A DNA stretch of 64,000 nucleotides from Lactarius indigo (Eukaryota; Basidiomycota; Agaricomycetes; Russulales; Russulaceae). The notes under the pieces were generated by a model. The model saw only the letters and a program-made list of their open reading frames with translations, made no database searches and was not told the DNA's origin. Shown piece by piece: positions 11,319-22,460 of this stretch. The translations under genes were made by a program, and so were the position numbers. The stretch spans positions 1 through 64,000 of the forward strand of contig JAFKAC010000079.1 in NCBI GenBank assembly GCA_025766275.1. Direction: 5' to 3'. Each line of letters starts with the position of its first letter. Position 1 is the stretch's first letter.

Positions 11319-12479
11319 TGTTATAAACTAACACTTCAGACTTCAGTTGTAGTATGTCTCACTCTTCCCCTTCCCCTTTTGTACTATACTTTGTTACCAA
11401 AGGAGCTACTATTATTAGTGGTGTTGTTTTCTTGATCTGAATACTCTCCTAACCCATTTGGTCTCTTTGATACTGTGTGGACTTGTGTTCATGTTGTTTG
11501 GAACCTCGACCTATATAAGCCTGTACTATAGACTGTAGGAAGCCAGACTTGGCTTCATTTGCAATCTAGCAACCTTGCCTTTGTACCTTGATGTGACTTT
11601 GCCTTATCTCCTCTTCTTGTGCATCCCCTACCTCTGTCCTTAACCAGGACACCTTGAAGTCTTTGCAGTTGAACTATATCAACGCATCACACCTGTTGGA
11701 CTCTGTGTGTTACGCCCTAGCAGGGGTGTGGGTTCTGGGGATTCTAAGTCACACAAGTATCAAGCAAAGACGTCTATTGTCGTATTGCTATGAAATACAA
11801 GTGGCAAAGTGTGGCACAATGTGCAGCACTACTCTGTAATGTAGGGCTCCTCACTCGAAGTGTGTAACACTTCTCTACACTTGATCTTGCTAGTGCACAG
11901 AGTATAACAGGTGTGACATGTTGATATAGTTCAACTGCAAAGACTTTGAAGTGTCCTGATTAGGGACTGAGGTAGGGGATGCATAAGAAGAGGGGGATAG
12001 AGCAAGGTCACACCAAAGTACGAAGGCAAGGTTGCTAGATTGCAAACGAAGCCAAGTCTGGCTTCCTATGGTCTATGGTACAGGTTTATATGGGATGAGG
12101 TTCCAAACAACATGAACACAAGTCCACACAATATCAAAGAGACCAAGCGGAATGGGGAGATATTTGGATCAAAGGAAACAGCGCCACTAGCAGCAGTAGC
12201 TCCTTTGGTAACAAGGTATAGTACAAAAGGGGAAAGGCAAGGTAGAAACATACTGTGACTGAGGTCCGAAGCGTTGGATCATAACACTGTGCACTAGCAA
12301 GATCAAGTGTAGAGAAGTGTTACACACTTCAGGTGAGGAGCCCTATATTACAGAGTAGTGCTGCACACTGTGCCACACCCCACCACTTGTATTTCATAGC
12401 AATGAGACAACAGATGTCTTTGCTTGATACTTGTGTGATTCAGAACCTTCAGAACCCACGCCCCTGCTAGGGCATAACA
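11319..12479 (+). repeat. Solo LTR, family B, split by another family-B LTR
   Basis: The outer LTR starts TGTTATAA at 11319 and ends CATAACA at 12479. It matches the LTRs at 40896-41475 and 48052-48631, but is CpG-poor and diverged. It is split after 11707 by an inverted copy (11708-12286) and resumes at 12287. The flanks GTTGG and GTCAG are only a decayed TSD. Together with the inverted insert, parts of the two LTRs could form a long hairpin. Confidence 0.85.
11708..12286 (-). repeat. Solo LTR, family B, inverted, nested (TSD CTGTG)
   Basis: This 579-bp LTR on the minus strand is flanked by CTGTG at 11703-11707 and 12287-12291. On the plus strand it begins TGTTACGCC and ends ATCATAACA. Its sequence is closer to the young family-B LTRs than is the LTR it interrupts. 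It is a solo LTR left by LTR-LTR recombination. Confidence 0.9.
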
Positions 12480-12844
12480 GTCAGTATGTTCTTGTGCTTG
12501 TCCGTCTATAGGACTATAGTCTGTGCAACTATTAAGCTCACAAGCATTGATGTCATAGTTATAATTTCATCCAGCTGGTTGTATGATATCCCAGTAGTGA
12601 TCTATGGGGTTCCACGTAACTTCTGTCCAACAGAGGTGATCAAAATTGAACTCAACAGGTTGGAAATGGTTAGGCCTGTTAAACTCCACAAGTATCTGGT
12701 GTCTTCTCCTTGTTCTCTCCACTGAGCAGCTCCCAGGAATTGTGTAGGTATGTTACAATCTCCTCATCATTTGAGGGAGTAAGGACAGAAGGACATCCAC
12801 TGTTCTCTTGTCAAATACACCACTTTGAAGGATCTTGGTCTTAA

Positions 12845-13350
12845 TGTTATGCTCCATGGGCATTAGTCCGACTTGGACTCATGACAGCATAGATGACTTA
12901 GCAGAGTAAGGTGAATGGGGACCTCAGTGTCAACCCAATGCATGCTGAAGAGGGGCTTAACAGCACACAACTGCAGCAAAAGAGGTAAGAGGCTCGACCC
13001 TTAGCAAGTCAAAGTGGAGGCGCTCTTAGTGTGAGACTAAGGCAGATGAAAGGCAATTCAAAGGGTGGATTGAAGAAGACCAAGATGGAGACTCTTGGTC
13101 TTCCATGACTACTACTTATACAGGTACATGCAGGCTTTAAAGTGCTGCTAAGATGTAAGTAACCAATAACTTAACTAGCTCAAACCCTAGTACAGCTATC
13201 CTAGGAACAAGTCATACATGAGTCACAAATCACATGCAAACTACATGCTGACTGATACAATGTAATATTCCATGACTAATATGACTATTGGGCCATAGTC
13301 ATAACCAGCCATGAGTCATCCAAATGTGAGTCAGAGTCTGTACTGTAACA
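12845..13350 (-). repeat. 5' LTR of the old family-A element
   Basis: This 506-bp LTR (TGTTATG...TGTAACA) is clearly homologous to 10589-11097 along its whole length, with CpG sites changed to TG/CA. It is the 5' LTR of the element whose gag fragments lie to the left. The next 17 bases (13351-13367, CCTGCTAGGGCATAACA) match the extreme 3' end of the family-B LTR. The old element may therefore have inserted at the tip of a still older family-B LTR. Confidence 0.85.
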
Positions 13351-13367
13351 CCTGCTAGGGCATAACA

Positions 13368-14289
13368 TAGTAGGCATAGGCAGTAATGTTGATGGGGAAG
13401 AAGAAAGGGTCAAGAAGTTGAGGGTGGAGAAAGCCATATATTGCAGAGAGGTGGGCACTGAAAAAACACAAGGTGGGCACAACAAGGATGACAAGTCACA
13501 TCTCAACTTGCCTATGCCACATTATTAATGAAAGCCAAACATGTTGATGTTTTATTTTTTTTCTCCCATGCTTCAACTCACTAAGACAACCTTCTTTCAC
13601 TGAGACAGCACCTGGGGTTTTTTATCCCACAGCATCTTCAATAAGAAGGATGGTATCTCTGATCCTCATACTGTAAGGAAGGGTCCAATCCTGGATGTCC
13701 ATGGTTCAATCCCCTGGTCAGGCAGCACTGCAAATGTTTGGGGGTTTAGGCAGTTCCCAGAGTCATATAACAATACCAAGTACACTACATTGTCAGGATG
13801 TTAAACCAGGCCCAGGTTTTCCTCTAAGAATTGACTCAGGTACCGCATATCCTCTAAATCAAATAAGGGTGACTTGTTGAGCAGGCATAGGGCAGTAGTG
13901 TACTACTTAGCTTACCTATTATTATGAGGCAATGTATTTACGATATAACTACTATAGTGTTCTCAGAACTGGTTATTTGATAGCATAACTTGCTGGCTTA
14001 AATACACAAAAGTGAGATCACAATATATATTTACTATAACTAGATATAAGGTTCTAACACTTCTCAGTTGAATGGAATCACAGTTGCATTTGTGTATTTG
14101 TAGAGGCAAGGCCACATAGCTCATCCATGTGGCCAAGCTGCCATCTCAGTGTTGTGACCTATGCCAATTGCTTAGCATTGTGGCCACATGCTAACACTGT
14201 GGCTTATTGACAGGCAGAAGCAAGGTTGTGTGAGAAGTGTAATAACAGGAAGCATGTTGAAGGAGAGACAGACCCAGGCTACAAAGGTT
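13368..14289. other. No gene recognised
   Basis: CpG-poor non-coding sequence. There is a GGTTCAATCCC string near 13707 (tRNA B-box-like) but no matching A box or cloverleaf. Otherwise I see nothing identifiable. Confidence 0.3.
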
Positions 14290-14497
14290 TGTTGATAAGT
14301 AGCCTGTGTTCACTTAGTGGGTCTAAATGGACATACAGATATGGACTGCTGTAGATAAGATTAATTGGACTTTCTAGATTATATATTTTGATCTGTACAA
14401 CTTGCAAGATCCCCTCTGCTGCTTTCTAGCTTCTCAGCTTATCTCACCACAGTGTTCAGTTTACTGTGAATATGCTGTTCATCTATGCTGTTCATCA
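14290..14497 (+). repeat. Family-Z LTR relic, internally deleted
   Basis: It begins TGTTGATAAG and ends GCTGTTCATCA, the two ends of family-Z LTRs, but is only 208 bp, so about 400 bp of the middle is missing. Flanks AGGTT and AGTTT resemble a decayed TSD. It lies 110 bp before the long hairpin at 14608. Confidence 0.65.
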
Positions 14498-14607
14498 AGT
14501 TTCATCTAAGAACTTGGTCTGAGTTGGATGCATATACAGAGTTACCTCAGTTGAAATTAGTCAATTGCACATTGTGGTTACATCTGGTCTTGTTATCTGA
14601 CCTCCTT

Positions 14608-15208
14608 CAGTGAAATGATTGATTGATTGATTGATTAGATTGGTGTTAGATTGTGTCTTTGTCTCTTACCAGTGAAACATTTGCTTTGTGGAGTTGGGGG
14701 TTTATATTGTTAGGTAAGGTGAAAAGGTGTGATGTGATGTTGACAGCCTTTATAACTTGCGAGGCAGGTAGTAATATTATAGTCTGTATTTTGTCATGGA
14801 ATCATATCTGTGAGATGTGCATAAGGAGGCTTCCATTATCTGTGACCCATCTGTAATATACCAATGGCAAGCACAATGTGCTGCTCTGTATAGCATGGAT
14901 TGCTCGCGCTGCTCGCTCTCCAGCATACAGAGCAGCACATTGTGCTTGCCATTGGTATATTACAGATGGGTCACAGATAATGGAAGCCTCCTTATGCACA
15001 TCTCACAGATATGATTCCATGACAAAATACAGACTATAATATTACTACCTGCCTCGCAAGTTATAAAGGCTGTCAACATCACATCACACCTTTTCACCTT
15101 ACTTAACAATATAAACCCCCCAACTCCACAAAGCAAATGTTTCACTGGTAAGAGACAAAGACACAATCTAACACCAATCTATAATCAATCAATCAATCAA
15201 TTTCACTG
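14608..15208. repeat. Long near-perfect inverted repeat (283-bp arms, 35-nt loop)
   Basis: Arms 14608-14890 and 14926-15208 are reverse complements with only a few mismatches. The outer ends are CAGTGAAA...TTTCACTG, followed by a GATT/AATC run. The spacer 14891-14925 is strongly similar to the spacer of the second long hairpin at 55801-55831, although the arms are unrelated. Apparent ORFs in it are mirror images of one another and are not genes. It could be transcribed into a 280-bp double-stranded RNA. It is not a recognised MITE class to me. Confidence 0.93.
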
Positions 15209-15218
15209 ATAAACATGA

Positions 15219-15549
15219 GCCTTCAAAGTTGATCTGTATCAATAGAAGGGTGATATTTGTACTCAAAATATATGTTTTATTGTATTTCGAGTTGAATGGC
15301 ATGTTCAGGGTGCCCATACGATCCCGCGTTTGTCCATTGTGTCTAAACGCTGGTCAAGTTATGGCCCCTCATTTATTTATTCAATATGTATATATGGGGA
15401 CCATGTAATAATGTCCCGCGTTTAGGCATGATGGACAAACGCGGGACCGTACTGGCACCCTGAATATGCCATTCAACTCGAAATACAATAAAACATATAT
15501 TTCGAGTACAAATATCACCCTTCTATTGATACAGATCAACTTTGGAGGC
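15219..15549. repeat. Second inverted repeat (about 115-bp arms)
   Basis: The left arm is 15219 to about 15333 and the right arm about 15430-15549 (GCCTTCAAAG against CTTTGGAGGC at the tips). The centre of about 95 bp contains one copy of the CCCGCGTTTG...CAAACGCGGG unit that is amplified immediately to the right. It looks like a MITE or foldback element, with no clear TSD. Confidence 0.75.
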
Positions 15550-15932
15550 CCGCATTTGACCATCATGGTCAAACGCGGGCCAAGTAATCATCCCGCATAT
15601 GACCATGATGGTCAAATGCGGGCCAAGTAATGGTCCCGCGTTTGACCATCATGGTCAAACGCGGGCCAAGTAATGGTCCCGTGTTTGTCAATGATGGTCA
15701 AACGCGGGCCAAGTAATGGCCCCGTCTGACCATGATGGTCAAACGCGGGCCAAGTAATGGTCCCGCGTTTGTCAATGATGGTCAAACGCGGGCCAAGTAA
15801 TGGTCCCGCGTTTGTCAATGATGGTCAAACGCGGGCCAAGTAATGGCCCCGCGTCTGACCATGATGGTCAAACGCGGGCCAAGTAATGGTCCCGCGTTTG
15901 TCAATGATGGTCAAACGCGGGACCATTACTTG
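15549..15932. repeat. 43-bp palindromic tandem repeat, about 9 copies
   Basis: The unit is about 43 bp and contains CCGCGTTTGACC-ATSATGG-TCAAACGCGG, followed by GCCAAGTAATGGT. Each unit is itself a hairpin. The last copy ends with the unit's linker in reverse complement (GACCATTACTTGG, 15920-15932), so the array closes symmetrically. Any ORF here is a by-product of the repeat. Confidence 0.9.
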
Positions 15933-17260
15933 GATATACGCGGTAACCCTAAGTCAAATAGACCCAGAACCCACAGTGAACCCTGAACCCAGTTATCATT
16001 CGTCTATATATAATGTTGTTATTGCTTTAACCGGGCCGGTGGAACCTACAATTCTGCGCGTCATTGCAGAAGGTCCAGTGGAATCGTGGGCCGGGGCACT
16101 TATCTCTTGATTTATGGCTTATCTCAGCCTTTTCTTCGTCATTTTCCTTTCTTCACGTGATTGTGTCCTTCGTACCGCCGTTTGTCGAGGTCGTGAGGGT
16201 GAAACCGTAACAAAACAGTTGCCAAATAGACACGTCAGTCAATTCGACACAACAGCACAGCAACCACCACCAAACATGAATATACAATATCCAAGCAAGG
16301 ACAAACTGGACACGTCAGCTCACTGCTCACCAACACAAACACCCTGGAAGCCTCTGACGAAGAAAACAAAACTGTCAAAGCCACCTGGAAACACGTCTTG
16401 TTGGGCTACGGCCCGGAACGGACAAAGTCCGGCAAACTGAGGCTAGATTGACATATTAGATAATCGTAATATTAGCGTAGTTAAACGATTATCTATGAAT
16501 AATATCTAGGAGAGAGGAGCATACGCTCTCCTCAGGAACTCCCACTCACACATTGTTCACCTATCCAGCTGCCCGCCTCCGTAAAACTCTATACGTCTTC
16601 CACCCAGAGCCCCCCCCCCCAACTGGCTCGAGATCTGTGAGGTTTTAGTGGGTAGGAGACCACACTGCACCTAACCGCGGCTGCCCTGTGTCTGAGTCCC
16701 ACACTATCCCCCCTACCAGGGGATGTGCGTAAGCGCATTTTCCCTCACAAACCGGTTCCCCTCTAGGCCCTGGCAACACAGTGTGCTAGGTAGAGCTGAT
16801 GGTAAATCTCCTACTACTTAGCACTTTATTTACAGGTATTTAGTCGTCTACACGTAGACAAACTAGATATCTAAAATAAAAGTGCCCTTCTAAAAAAAAA
16901 AAGAAACAGTACAAACGTTTCGAATTTGATTAGCAATCATTTCCTAAAAGGAAATGACGCAGCGGTCACGTGACTTTGCGTGACGGATTCAGCTAATTTG
17001 CGCGACGCGACACGTCTTCACTTTCTTTCCCTCTACTACCATGTCTTCCCTCGCCACGACCTTCCAATCTTCTGCAGGGGATAATTATCCCACATGGTCG
17101 TCGTGTCCACGAATTCGTGTTCATGCTTCCAGACTGCATGCAGTATTGGTTTGGATGGCTTGGATGACTTGAACCTACCGTGACACGCTGTACGCGCTGT
17201 ACTCTAGATATTTTTATCCAGAGTGCGCGCCTCCCTGTGTTCGCACCACCCCTCATCTCT
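15933..17260. other. No gene recognised
   Basis: Unassigned sequence. It includes AT-rich 16440-16510, a short C run at 16612-16621 and a short A run near 16893. I find no supported coding region or RNA gene. Confidence 0.3.
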
Positions 17261-17269
17261 GTTGGCGAG

Positions 17270-17975
17270 CTAGCTCCAACCGGCACACTATGACTATTCG
17301 GGGCGCACACCTCCGCATACCACCTGACGTGAAGGTAGCATCGTTCGTCTGAGCCCCCAGGAGTGCCGCCGCCACTTGCGTGTGCTGTTCTGCGTATCTC
17401 GCGACACGCAGAGGCCACTGTAGAGTGGCGTAAGCCGATGCTTGCCGGGCTCGGGTGTGCCCTTCGACCGCGGTAGGTAGCGTCACCCGTTCGAGTCCTC
17501 ATAGGTGCCGCCATTCGCGTGCATCGTTCGACCCGTCTCGCGACTCGCACGCAACTGTAGAGTAGTGCCAATTATCCGAGCCCTGGGCATGTCGGACTTG
17601 CATGTGCCCATCAACTGCAATAGGTAGCACCATCTGTCAGAGTCCTCGGGAGTACTGCCACTTGTCTACTCGAGTCCCTAAGAGTGCTGCGCCACTCGCA
17701 TGCACCCTTCGACCCATCTCACGACATGCAGAGGCCACTGTGGAGTAGTGCCATCCCGGGTGCGCCGGACTTGTGTCTGCCCTTTGATCGTGGTAGGTAG
17801 CACCATCTGTCCGAGTCCCCGGGAGTGCCACCACTCATGTACGCCGTCCAACTTGTCTCATGACACGCACGTCACTGTAGAGTAGTGTCATGCTTCTGGG
17901 TCCCCAGGCGTGCTGGCCTTGGGGCGCTTTTTGACTGTAATAGGTGGCACCGTTCGCCCGATCCTGGGAGTGGTG
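17270..17975. repeat. Degenerate ~146-bp minisatellite, about 5 copies
   Basis: The landmark GGTAGC(A/G)(T/C)C...GTCYGAG recurs at about 17333, 17477, 17623, 17795 and 17943, spacing 144-172 bp. It is followed each time by CGGGAGTGCCGCCACT-like and GAGGCCACTGTAGAGTAGTG-like blocks. Copies are 70-85% alike by eye. GC-rich, and it keeps CpGs, unlike the older LTR relics nearby. Confidence 0.75.
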
Positions 17976-18182
17976 CACCGGCGAACAGACTCCGTCAACG
18001 AAACCAAAGACACGGAAGGACAGGGCAAACGGTGAGCGTCGCGGGGCAAAGGCCAGCGGTGAGAGGAAGACGGCAGCACCATTTGGGCAGCGCAAACGGT
18101 GAGCGACACACGGAGCATGCCCGGTGGCGGGAGAGGGAGTGGCAGTGCACGTCGGCAGCGCAAACGGCGACTGTCAGGATAA

Positions 18183-18580
18183 GTTTGGCCAGTTGCGCTG
18201 TTCCACAGTCTCTCTGTCATGCAGGGACATGCGAGCAGCCTTCTCTCCCAGCACTAGCCGGTCTAGCTCCTCTTTGCCGACTTGGTTCTACAGGAGTTGG
18301 GATTTCAGGCGAGCCATCTCGCCCGCACCTCTCTCAGTAGCTGAGCGGCCTCTTCAGTGAGTGGAACGAAGCCTGGTGGGCGTCGACCTTTGTTTATCTC
18401 GAGAAGTATTATCCGCCCCAACACTTGTCGATGGAATAGTATTTCAGAAGAAAGGGCTGTTCTCTCTCTAAAAAAGATAGGATCCAGGTTCTTCAGACCA
18501 GTTGAAAAGGTGGGCAGACAGGTGGCAGCACGCAAGAGAGGAATGAGGATGTGCCACTTCGCCCGTTCACTCAAAGACAA
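18183..18580 (-). pseudogene. Possible protein-coding fragment, unknown
   Basis: On the minus strand a 91-codon frame (18580-18305) ends in a charged, helical LTEEAAQLLREVRARW segment. A similarly helical, charged stretch (KEELDRLVLGEKAAR) continues in another frame at about 18280-18200. This looks like a frameshifted remnant of a coiled-coil protein. I do not recognise the family, and chance is possible. Confidence 0.2.
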
Positions 18581-18599
18581 TACTCTAAGGTACTGCTCG

Positions 18600-20290
18600 T
18601 CCCTCGCTTCGCCTCATACCGGCCAACTTGGCATTTTGAAATTGCTCTGCTCACCCTTACATGTACTCGATGTGTATAAGGCTCAGCTTTTGTGCTCAAT
18701 AAAGGACATAATTCCCCACATCGTACTTACTCTTGGTCTCACTTGCTCTTCTTGAATGACTGCAAAGCTTGTCAGGGTCAGTCTTGGTCAAAGGCACCAT
18801 CACAAAGGTCTGTAGTGCACGCTTTCTCGCCCTCTTTACTTTCTTACAGTCACTTTTCGCATCCCCGTCTTGTGTGCACAGAGCTTTTCCCGCTCTCACT
18901 GACTCATAGTTCTCTACACATCTTTCATGTGCATTGTGGCACAGAACCCAATGTAGTGCCATCGCTCTGTATAACTATATTTGAACTGAATAATCTTCGC
19001 AGTAATCACTGTATTTGATGACAATCTCTGTATACAACAATCTTACTCAATTGCCTACTGTGCTTACATGTTTTCAGGATCTTATCTGCTGGAAAATGCC
19101 CTACTGATACCCTAAACTGCCAATGGGCACTTCTATGTGCAGCCTAGGGATACATTGGGTTCTGGAGGGGGGGGCGTGAAGCCATGTTTCAGGTCGTGCA
19201 GGCCTTTGCGGGGCTCGTAACTTCGTATAGTGGTTTGTTTGAATCAGAGACGTGTCGCTCCAAAGGAACTGAGGGCGCGCGAAGGTGCGGCACACTGGGG
19301 GACGATGAGAACAAGACGAACTTGCCCTACAGAGCTCTAAGCCCTGAGGGAAAAGGAACTAATATTTGCTGACTTAATAGGTGTAGATACAAGAAGTTTT
19401 TACACTGTCAAACAGAGATGTAGATCTCAATGTGTAGTGGAGGCCAGGGAGAAACCCAGCGGGGTCACAAGACAAGGGGAAGGTATACTGGCCGGAGTGC
19501 GGGAATGTCTGGTCCGCCAGTGCGGTGCGGGAAAGTAACTAGGAGATGCAAAATGACAGTTTAACCTAGCCAGCCATGAGCTATGTGTATTACTGCAAGC
19601 ACGAATCGCACTGGCATCGCCATTTGGAACTCACACGTGCGACTCGGAAGTGCAGGCAGTTTGTGTACGTATACAGGTCCTAGAAGAAGCCAGGGTTCAG
19701 GTTGGTTCGAGTGGGTGAGATCGTTGAAATTCAGCCAGATTGAAAGAAGTCAAGACACGAGTCCATGGAGAGTGGCATCAAGAAGAGGGACTCACTACAG
19801 GGCTCTTGATAGTGCCAAGAGCTGTGGTCGGAGAAGTCAGTCAATCGACATCAAATGGCCTGTTAGGTCTGTCCCAGGTCTTGGGGCCTTGAGACCGCTC
19901 CGGAGCCTTGCAAGAAACTCATCAAGGTGTAGGGGTGTAGGGAGTATAAGTATGAAGAAGTCAACCCAAGGGAAAGACGTTGACAGAGGATAACAGAGAC
20001 GATAATCGATACAGTAGGTCATGCGGTAGTAAAATGGTACGATTCCGTTCAGAGGCAGCTCACACGTTTGAGAATGGGATAGTATCAGTCCGAAGGCCAA
20101 TACCAATGTGAAATCAGGCTCGAGGTCTTATATAACAAGCAAAGTACATATTAGAAGTGCTTATATGAGGAGCCAACGCGTGCTAGTAGGTGACGGCGAG
20201 GCTTGGTGGCGTTGGTATTGATACTGAGGTGGCTGGGGTGTCTGTATGTGTCAGGCAAGTGTAGTAAAGTACTGATCCTTGCAGCGGCAC
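18600..20290. other. No gene recognised
   Basis: No supported coding region. Short open frames here have no recognisable domain or consistent composition. A G run occurs at 19165-19176. Confidence 0.3.
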
Positions 20291-20299
20291 CAAGCTGTG

Positions 20300-20934
20300 G
20301 TATCATCCCGAACCGCGCGCATCAACTCTACATTGGAGTCGCAATACCAAGGACGTTATACGCGGTTGACGTATGGGGAAGTCACGCCGCAAAGAACGAA
20401 ACATCAAGTGAAATTGGGAAGATAAAAAGACGAAGAAACAAGCTGAACTCCGTACAAAGAGACGGCAGCCTAGCCATCACAGGCGGGCTTCGCACCTCTC
20501 CAACTGACACGCTTAACGCACATGCAGACACCATCCCGATGCAGCTCAAAATAGAAAAACATCTCTTCAGGGAAACATCCCGCATCGCAACGCTACCTCT
20601 GGAGCACCCCCTTTACAAACCCACAAGAAAAGCCACAAACAAGAACATCAAGAGACACAAGTCCCCCTTCACGACCTCATGCAAACGTTCAACATCAAGC
20701 CAAACGAATTCGAAACAATTCCGGCCATAGGAACAAACCCAGCAACGGCACACAGGAGACCATTGAGCATTGAAATAGTGAGCAACAAAGAAGCATCCAA
20801 GAAAGCTGACAAAGAAGGGAGCAAGGAAATCAAATTCTACTCAGATGGCTCGGCACATGAAGGGAAGGTCGGCGCTGCCGCCATCCTGCTCAGACCAGGC
20901 AACGACCCACACGCACTACACTTCCACCTGGGTT
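20300..20934 (+). pseudogene. LINE (non-LTR retrotransposon) ORF2 fragment: RT end and RNase H start
   Basis: The translation shows the C-terminal end of a LINE reverse transcriptase (LYIGVAIPRTLYAVDVWGS near 20316-20372). The usual linker with a QRDG/ITGGLRTSPTDTL block follows (20455-20520). Then comes the start of an RNase H domain (IKFYSDGSAHEGKVGAAAIL near 20830-20890). The frame changes by one base near 20665-20690. The fragment is truncated on both sides. On the right it stops abruptly at about 20934 where the 133-bp minisatellite begins, inside the RNase H domain. This is typical of fungal Tad/I-like LINEs with RNase H. Non-functional. Confidence 0.72.
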
Positions 20935-21990
20935 ATGTATGTCTTGTCTTGTCACTGGACCAAACCTGGACTATGTGTACTGGAAAGAGCTGGTCTGTGT
21001 GTGTGTGTATGTGGCGTCTTGGACGCCTGTGCACACATTACATCCTGACTCTCAAACATCCAGTATGTCATATATGTCATGTCTTGTCACTGGACCAAAC
21101 CTGGACTATGTGTACTGGAAAGAGCTGGTCTGTGTGTATGTGCGTGGCATCCTGGACGCCCGTACACGCATCACGCTCTGACTCTCAAACATCCAGTATG
21201 TCATATATGTCATGTCTTGTCACTGGACCAAACCTGGACTATGTGTACTGGATAGAGCTGGTCTGTGTGTATGTGTGTGGCATCCTGGACGCCCGTACAC
21301 GCATCACGTCCTCACTTTCAAACATCCAGTATGTCATATATGTCATGTCTTGTCACTGGACCAAACCTGGACTATGCGTACTGGATAGAGCTGGTCTGTG
21401 TGTATGTGTGTGGCGTCCTGGACGCCCGTACACGCATCACGTCCTCACTTTCAAACATCCAGTATGTCATATATGTCATGTCTTGTCACTGGACCAAACC
21501 TGGACTATGTGTACTGGAAAGAGCTGGTCTGTGTGTATGTGTGTGGCGTCCTGGACGCCCGTACGCGCATCACGCTCTGACTCTCAAACATCCAGTATGT
21601 CATATATGTCATGTCTTGTCACTGGACCAAACCTGGACTATGCGTACTGGATAGAGCTGGTCTGTGTGTATGTGTGTGGCGTCCTGGACGCCCGTACACG
21701 CATCACGTCCTCACTTTCAAACATCCAGTATGTCATATATGTCATGTCTTGTCACTGGACCAAACCTGGACTATGTGTACTGGATAGAGCTGGTCTGTGT
21801 GTATGTGCGTGGCGTCCTGGACGCCCGTACACGCATCACGCTCTGACTCTCAAACATCCAGTATGTCATATATGTCATGTCTTGTCACTGGACCAAACCT
21901 GGACTATGTGTACTGGATAGAGCTGGTCTGTGTGTATGTGTGTGGTGTCCTGGACGCCTGTACACACATCACGTCCTGACTCTCAAGATC
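20935..21990 (+). repeat. 133-bp minisatellite, about 8 copies
   Basis: The unit is 133 bp. It contains TATGTCATGTCTTGTCACTGG, a TGTGTATGTGTGTGG stretch and the palindrome GGCGTCCTGGACGCC. Copies are more than 90% alike. Because several frames stay open, it creates long spurious ORFs, one of them joined to the LINE fragment. A related array lies at 25400-26700. Confidence 0.9.
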
Positions 21991-22460
21991 CCTTCCCTGT
22001 GTTAAACTATGTGTCGTGCCTTGTCCAACTGGACTAACTTACACAGGCCGGAATGGGTCCATGTGTGCCCCCACAGGATAACCATAGTGGCTTACTAGAC
22101 AAATCGATTACTCAGCCAGGCCAACATTGGTTTGCTTATTTCCACACACCTTGTGGCAGATCAAGTAGAACGTACCGATGAGCTCACACATCCCGCATAT
22201 GACTCTATAACTACCTAGGTACTCTAACATATTTTGCAAATTTATGTCAAGTAAACTACGTTCTATCTAACCCATCTTGGCAATGACCCTCCTGGTCACG
22301 GCCTATACCTAAAAAGCACTGTGAAAAAAACAACTGCCCACATACCCCCATGGTTTATAAAGTCTTTGACAGTCAGCGACCTCATTGCATCTTCTTTCCC
22401 CCCATTTGAGCACCTCTCAGGTTTCCCTCAGGCATTCCTCCTTCGTAATCTATTCGAAAA
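21991..22460 (+). promoter_or_regulatory. Upstream region of the three-exon gene, TATA-like box
   Basis: There is no repeat here and no other gene. A TTTATAAA box at 22354-22361 lies 100 bp upstream of the ATG at 22461, a plausible core promoter. The first part (21991-22080) still shows weak resemblance to the array to the left. Confidence 0.4.

Larger units (their letters stand above)
11098..12844 (-). pseudogene. Old family-A Gag remnant, N-terminal part (interrupted)
   Basis: This continues the decayed gag broken off at 3308. 11098-11318 aligns with 9990-10220 of the younger gag, and 12480-12844 aligns with 10225-10588. Between them sits a composite family-B solo LTR (11319-12479). A decayed ATCTTGGTCTT (PBS complement) is still visible at about 12832-12842, next to the old LTR. 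CpG sites are almost all lost. Not coding today. Confidence 0.8.

Noticed and set aside
13700..13760. tRNA gene or tRNA-derived SINE (GGTTCAATCCC box)
   Set aside because: No A box, acceptor stem or cloverleaf could be fitted around it.
14802..15014. Identical small proteins on both strands
   Set aside because: They are the two mirror-image arms of the long hairpin, as are the paired frames at 55552-56032.
15549..15932. CRISPR-like regular repeat with palindromes
   Set aside because: There are no unique spacers of constant length, no cas genes, and the context is eukaryotic; it is a palindromic minisatellite.
15886..16440. Short plus-strand frames of 74-108 codons
   Set aside because: No domain, no splice context, and they partly overlap the palindromic array; probably chance.
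20679..21920. 413-codon frame joining the LINE fragment and the 133-bp array
   Set aside because: Only the first ~85 codons are LINE-like; the rest is repeat sequence that happens to stay open. Not a real gene.
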